Below the pieces are notes generated by a model. That model had not been told where the DNA came from, made no database searches, and worked only from the letters and a program-made list of their open reading frames with translations. From assembly GCF_902489465.1 (NCBI RefSeq), contig NZ_CABTZZ010000054.1, positions 1 to 10,003 of the forward strand: a stretch of 10,003 nt of DNA, read 5' to 3'. Positions 6,724 through 10,003 of this stretch are shown here, piece after piece (the stretch's first letter is position 1; each line of letters opens with the position of its first letter). This DNA is from an uncultured Varibaculum sp. GTDB lineage: Bacteria > Actinomycetota > Actinomycetes > Actinomycetales > Actinomycetaceae. The position numbers and the translations under genes were made by a program.

Positions 6724-6990
6724 TCGTGAAAGCCCCAAAAACCCACATTTTACGGCCTCAACCCACTTTTCGGGGGAAAGTCACTTTTTTGCTTTCGGCG
6801 CGTCAGACGCAAATTTTTTCCGGAGGGCGCGAATAGGGCTGGAGAAAGCGCGGGAGACGCCCCGAAAAGACACGCGTGGAGTTAGAAGAGATGGGGAGCA
6901 GCCTCGAAAAGACCTGAGTATCGTTGTGAGACAGATGAGAAAGAACCGGGGAAAATGCCAGCACTGCGACATTTCAGGGAAATAGCGATG

Positions 6991-7674
6991 CTATTTAGGA
7001 TCCATGATCCGGTATCCCAGCCCGCGCACCGTCACGATAATTTTGGGCGAGTGCGGGTCGTCCTCAATCTTGGAGCGCAGCCGTTTTACGTGCACGTCCA
7101 AGGTCTTGGGATCTCCGAACCAGTTTTCACCCCACACCCTGTCCATGACCTGTCCACGAGTGAGCACTCGTTCGGGGTTACGTAAGAAATATTCCAACAG
7201 TTCAAACTCGCGTAGCGGTAGCTCTTTTAGTTCGCCATGTACCCGCACTTCGTGCCGGTCTACGTCCATAGTGACTGGTCCGACTTCCAGCAGGTTTCCT
7301 ACTTCAGGAAGATCTTGGGTGCGGCGCAAAACTGCGGTGATTCGCGCCAGGAGTTCCCGGAAACGATAGGGCTTAGTCACGTAATCATCTGCGCCCAGTT
7401 CCAAACCGATAACCACATCAACCACGTCATCTTTAGCGGTAACCATAATGATGGGGGTGTCGTAGTTTTCACGCACCTGGCGGCAAACCTCGGTTCCGGG
7501 AAGCCCTGGGAGCATCAAATCCAATAGAATCAGGTCGACATGGTTGGTTTTTACCGCCGATAGCGCCTGGTCACCATCGGCTACCCCGATTACCTCGTAA
7601 CCCTCACGTTTGAGGGAGTATTCGAGAGGGCTGCGGTAGGCTTCCTCGTCCTCAACTACTAGTATCGTGGTCAT
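6991..7674 (-). CDS. regX3: RegX3-like phosphate response regulator (OmpR/PhoB family)
   Basis: This is a 227-residue transcription factor with an N-terminal receiver domain (about 1-118) and a C-terminal winged-helix DNA-binding domain (about 128-225). The receiver has the acidic pocket E8-D9-E10, phospho-acceptor D52 in LILLDLMLPG, T79 in IMVTA and K101 in DDYVTKPY. The effector domain has LPLREFELLEYFLRNP, RVLTRGQVMDRVWG and the recognition-helix segment KTLDVHVKRLRSKIE, ending in VRGLGYRI. These stretches closely follow mycobacterial RegX3, which activates phosphate-scavenging genes during phosphate limitation. The ATG overlaps the kinase stop codon (TAATG) and its ribosome binding site AAGGAAGAG lies inside the kinase gene, so translation is coupled. 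Its nearness to pstA-pstB supports the phosphate role. MtrA- or PhoP-type paralogues are the main alternative, but the fit is poorer. Confidence 0.9.
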   Translation of the reverse strand: MTTILVVEDEEAYRSPLEYSLKREGYEVIGVADGDQALSAVKTNHVDLILLDLMLPGLPGTEVCRQVRENYDTPIIMVTAKDDVVDVVIGLELGADDYVTKPYRFRELLARITAVLRRTQDLPEVGNLLEVGPVTMDVDRHEVRVHGELKELPLREFELLEYFLRNPERVLTRGQVMDRVWGENWFGDPKTLDVHVKRLRSKIEDDPHSPKIIVTVRGLGYRIMDPK

Positions 7675-8768
7675 TACTCTTCCTTTGTCAGAGCTATCTG
7701 ATTAACTTGCGTGTCCTTGGGAGTGTGGCGCGGCAAAGTTATGGTGAAAGTGGCGCCCTCGCCTGGTTTAGAGTTCACGTGGATGGAGCCATTACGATCC
7801 GAAACCACATGTTTTACGATTGACAACCCCAGTCCAGTTCCGCCTGTAGAGCGAGAACGAGCGGGATCTACCCGGTAAAAGCGTTCAAAAATTCGTTTTT
7901 GGTCTTCCTCAGAAATCCCGATCCCATTATCAGCAACTTCGATAACCACATTGTCGTTTTCGCGCAGGGTGACATCTACCTGACCTCCGGGATTAGAATA
8001 GCGAATCGCGTTTTCCAACAGGTTTTGCAGGGCGGAAGTCAGCAGTTCCAAGTCGGCATAGACCAAGATATCTTCGCCCTGTGGGAAGTGGGTGTTCACT
8101 GTAATATTTGCGTCTTCCGCTGCGGTAGTCACCTGGTCGAGAGCATCGTTTATAGCTTCGATTACCAACATAGAACGCGGTTTAGCTGGCAAGCGCCCAT
8201 CTTGCAAGCGCGCTAAGGAAATAATTTCATAAACCAGTTTGGTTAGTCGCCGTGATTCTTTAACTAGCTGGGTGGAAAAAGTCTCGACTGCTTGCACATC
8301 ATCGGCATTATCGTGAATGGTTTCCGCCAGCAAGGAAATCGCTCCCACCGGGGTTTTTAGTTCATGGGAAGCGTTAACTACGAATTCGCGCCGCGTGGCA
8401 TCAGCTTGGAGGACGCGGGTGCGATCCTCTAGCAAAACTAGGGTGTGCTGCGAGGAGATGGGAGCCACCCGCACTCTAACTGACCAGGGAACGGCGGCAT
8501 CCGGATGCACCAGATCATATTCCTTTTCTACGATTCGTCCAGACGCGCGAGCCTTATCAATCTGGTCTAGCAGTTGCTCATATTCGATTTTTCCATTGTG
8601 GAACAGGGGAATTAGCCGCGCTAACTGCGAGCTATAGGCGAATGAATTATCGGGATTAAGCACCACCGAGGCTTCCGGGAGGGCGTCAAGGATCGGGGAG
8701 AGATCTTCAACTCTCCAGCCGGAGCCATCCCAATGCGGCTGCTCGCTTTGGCTCTCCATACTTAACAT
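7674..8768 (-). CDS. senX3: SenX3-like sensor histidine kinase lacking membrane segments
   Basis: This is a phosphate-type histidine kinase of about 364 residues from ATG 8768; ATG 8759 and TTG 8819 are alternatives. It autophosphorylates on His and passes phosphate to the adjacent RegX3. The N-terminal 110 residues look like a PAS-type sensor (DALPEASVVLNPDN). The H-box NASHELKTPVGAISLL follows with the phospho-His at residue 135. The ATPase domain has the N-box NLLENAIRYS, G1 DNGIGI near 280, F-box FERFYR near 294 and G2 GGTGLGLSI near 309. Known SenX3 proteins begin with two transmembrane helices; none is visible here, even from the earliest start, so the protein should be soluble. I prefer an ATG because TTG 8819 falls inside PHO-box-like repeats. 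No candidate start has a good Shine-Dalgarno sequence, and a leaderless mRNA from 8759 is possible (TAAAAT seven bases upstream). Confidence 0.87.
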   Translation of the reverse strand: MLSMESQSEQPHWDGSGWRVEDLSPILDALPEASVVLNPDNSFAYSSQLARLIPLFHNGKIEYEQLLDQIDKARASGRIVEKEYDLVHPDAAVPWSVRVRVAPISSQHTLVLLEDRTRVLQADATRREFVVNASHELKTPVGAISLLAETIHDNADDVQAVETFSTQLVKESRRLTKLVYEIISLARLQDGRLPAKPRSMLVIEAINDALDQVTTAAEDANITVNTHFPQGEDILVYADLELLTSALQNLLENAIRYSNPGGQVDVTLRENDNVVIEVADNGIGISEEDQKRIFERFYRVDPARSRSTGGTGLGLSIVKHVVSDRNGSIHVNSKPGEGATFTITLPRHTPKDTQVNQIALTKEE

Positions 8769-8796
8769 TTTAAGGGAGTCAATCTCTGAGAAACTA

Positions 8797-8837
8797 ATTA
8801 CACTGACTGTGTTAACCAAACGTTTACCGTGGGTAAC
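8797..8837 (-). promoter_or_regulatory. PHO-box-like direct repeats with promoter for senX3-regX3
   Basis: On the minus strand three related 7-mers follow at 10- and 11-bp steps: GTTACCC (8837-8831), GTAAACG (8827-8821) and GTTAACA (8816-8810). They resemble the 11-bp-spaced GTTCACC repeats bound by PhoP/RegX3-class regulators in actinomycetes. A -10-like TGTAAT follows at 8802-8797, so the repeats cover the -35 region, which itself is poor. This is the layout of an activator-dependent promoter and suggests autoregulation. The match is by eye and the repeats are degenerate. Confidence 0.4.
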
Positions 8838-8945
8838 AGTTATTCCATCTCCAAAAGGTAAAAGACATTCTCCTGTCCTTTGCTGCTACCCGGTTCCTAG
8901 TTTGGCAACCGTCTGTTGGCACCCGCTAAAACCCGCTACCATTCC

Positions 8946-9725
8946 TTAACCAAAACGCCCCGCAATATAGTTTTCGGTCACCTTTTCATGGGGGGTGAGG
9001 AAGACGGATTCGGTAGGTCCGATTTCGACTAGTTTTCCGGGTTGACGCGGCCCGGAAATATTGAAGAATGCGGTCTGGTCAGAGATTCGCGCCGCCTGCT
9101 GCATATTGTGGGTAACAATCACAATCGTGTAGGTCTCTTTCAACTGGGTAATCAGATCCTCAATCGCCAAGGTGGAGATGGGATCAAGTGCCGAGCAAGG
9201 CTCATCCATCAAAAGTACCTCTGGTTTAACCGCAATTGCCCGTGCAATACACAGGCGTTGCTGCTGTCCACCAGATAGGGAAGCCCCCGGTTTATCTAGA
9301 CGGTCTTTGACTTCTTCCCACAGGTTCGCTCCTTTTAGGGATTCTTCTACAATCTGATCGCCCTCGGATTTACTGATTTTCACCCGATTCAGTTGCAAGC
9401 CGGCGAGCACATTGTTCTTAATCGACATAGTGGGGAACGGGTTTGGGCGCTGGAACACCATCCCAATCATCCTCCGCACCTCCACCTGATCCACATCTTT
9501 GCCGTAGAGGTTATCGCCGTTCAGGAGTACTTCGCCTTCGATGCGTCCTCCGGGAGTAACTTCATGCATCCGGTTCAAAGTGCGCAGCACCGTGGATTTA
9601 CCACACCCAGACGGCCCAATCAGCGAAGTTACCGTTTGGGTTTCAATCGTCATATTTACGTCCTCTACGGCTTTAAAATCTCCGTAGTAAACGTCTAAGT
9701 GCTTTGTTTCTAAACAAATTGCCAT
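8946..9725 (-). CDS. pstB: Phosphate ABC transporter ATP-binding protein PstB
   Basis: This is a complete 259-residue ATPase of the PstSCAB high-affinity phosphate importer, acting on the cytoplasmic face of the membrane. It shows Walker A GPSGCGKST (37-45), Q-loop Q92 in VFQRPNPFP, the signature LSGGQQQR (150-157), Walker B LLMDEP with catalytic E175, the D-loop SALD and switch H206 in IVTHNMQQ. The FQRPNPFPTMSI stretch and the FFNISG...GKLVEIGPT end are typical of PstB rather than other importers. The ATG at 9725 is preceded by AGGAAGAG (9729-9736). It follows pstA by 58 bp in the same direction, as in usual pst operons. No phoU gene follows; the next gene is the SenX3-like kinase. Confidence 0.97.
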   Translation of the reverse strand: MAICLETKHLDVYYGDFKAVEDVNMTIETQTVTSLIGPSGCGKSTVLRTLNRMHEVTPGGRIEGEVLLNGDNLYGKDVDQVEVRRMIGMVFQRPNPFPTMSIKNNVLAGLQLNRVKISKSEGDQIVEESLKGANLWEEVKDRLDKPGASLSGGQQQRLCIARAIAVKPEVLLMDEPCSALDPISTLAIEDLITQLKETYTIVIVTHNMQQAARISDQTAFFNISGPRQPGKLVEIGPTESVFLTPHEKVTENYIAGRFG

Positions 9726-9728
9726 TTT

Positions 9729-9736
9729 CTCTTCCT
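9729..9736 (-). promoter_or_regulatory. Ribosome binding site of pstB
   Basis: AGGAAGAG on the minus strand, three bases (eight from the AGG core) before the ATG at 9725, supports that start. Confidence 0.7.
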
Positions 9737-9783
9737 ATCTGCTTTTGCTTCTTGCAGCCCTGCTCCCGGCGAGGGCGAGTTAA

Positions 9784-10003
9784 CTATTTTCCAATCGAGA
9801 GTTTTTTGGCTACGAACCTGGCTCCCAGATTCAAAACCAATACCGCGAATACCAGTACCAAGGCCGCGCCCCAGGCGCGATCCACATTGATAGTGGGGTT
9901 ACAGTTGACCGCGTGGGCGGCACACGAAACTGTGGAGGTGGATTGCTGGAAAATATAGACCGGCAGAGTCTCCATGCGACCGGAAAAAACATTGTTGTTA
10001 ATC
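9784..10003 (-). CDS. pstA: Phosphate ABC transporter permease PstA (C-terminal part)
   Basis: The last 72 codons of a gene entering from the right edge. The visible part begins INNNVFSGRMETLPVYIFQQ, which resembles the region before the last membrane helix of PstA, and continues to the conserved DRAWGAALVLVFAVLVLNL helix and a basic tail (ARFVAKKLSIGK) that should face the cytoplasm. It ends 58 bp before pstB. PstA forms the membrane channel with PstC and is driven by PstB. The extracytoplasmic link before the final helix holds two Cys seven residues apart (codons at 9922-9924 and 9901-9903). An ATG at 9975 is internal and not the real start. Confidence 0.88.
   Translation of the reverse strand, partial: INNNVFSGRMETLPVYIFQQSTSTVSCAAHAVNCNPTINVDRAWGAALVLVFAVLVLNLGARFVAKKLSIGK

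Larger units (their letters stand above)
6608..6990 (-). promoter_or_regulatory. Intergenic region and gyrase leader
   Basis: No protein gene is supported here; the open frames on both strands lack family resemblance. On the minus strand a -10-like TAGAAT lies at 6723-6718, giving a 5' leader of about 100 bases with two short hairpins (CGCCG/CGGCG and GGGCA/TGCCC). No clear -35 box is seen; the corresponding region is GTGGGT-like. Further upstream are a CACATTTT-AACCCACTTTTCG motif (6744-6772), an 11-bp palindrome GCGTCAGACGC (6800-6810) and, just past the regX3 stop, a weak ATTTC/GAAAT hairpin (6971-6983) that is a poor terminator. Confidence 0.5.

Noticed and set aside
6739..6790. DnaA-box cluster or second origin near gyrB
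   Set aside because: The CCCACATTTT-like stretches do not match TTATCCACA closely and no AT-rich unwinding region accompanies them.
6781..6985. Small open frames on both strands upstream of gyrB
   Set aside because: No recognisable domain, no convincing ribosome binding site, and biased residue content typical of non-coding DNA.
1..10003. CRISPR array, toxin-antitoxin pair or phage-defence genes
   Set aside because: No regularly spaced repeats and no such protein families were seen on either strand.

Overview
The window comes from an actinobacterium with moderate G+C content, most likely from the Actinomycetaceae or a close relative. This rests on three things: the order gyrB, gyrA, DUF3566 membrane protein, tRNA-Ile(GAT), tRNA-Ala(TGC), which is the arrangement known from Mycobacterium and relatives; a SenX3/RegX3-type phosphate two-component pair; and actinobacterial features in the gyrase proteins. 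The genus cannot be fixed from the sequence alone.

Everything that clearly works is on the minus strand, so it is read from right to left. At the right edge are the C-terminal end of the phosphate permease pstA and a complete pstB ATPase. After a 126-177 bp gap, which carries PHO-box-like repeats, come a SenX3-like histidine kinase and a RegX3-like response regulator joined by a TAATG overlap. A 383 bp intergenic region then holds the likely gyrase promoter and 5' leader. It is followed by the tightly packed gyrB, gyrA and DUF3566 genes, with 14 bp between each pair, and then tRNA-Ile and tRNA-Ala. The first block takes up and senses phosphate. The second sets DNA supercoiling, followed by two tRNA genes.

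The left 740 bp look accessory. A 19-bp copy of the tRNA-Ala 3' end lies 279 bp beyond the real one, in the same orientation. Each copy is followed by its own terminator-like hairpin, and the DNA between is full of stem-loops. This is what a short relic of a tRNA-targeted integrating element would leave. Further left is the front end of an IS3-family insertion sequence with a broken orfA.

No complete new defence or mobile system is visible. The most interesting points are the duplicated tRNA-Ala end with its hairpin-rich insert, the candidate PHO box in front of senX3, a SenX3-like kinase without membrane segments, and a GyrA with alanine at the main quinolone-contact position.
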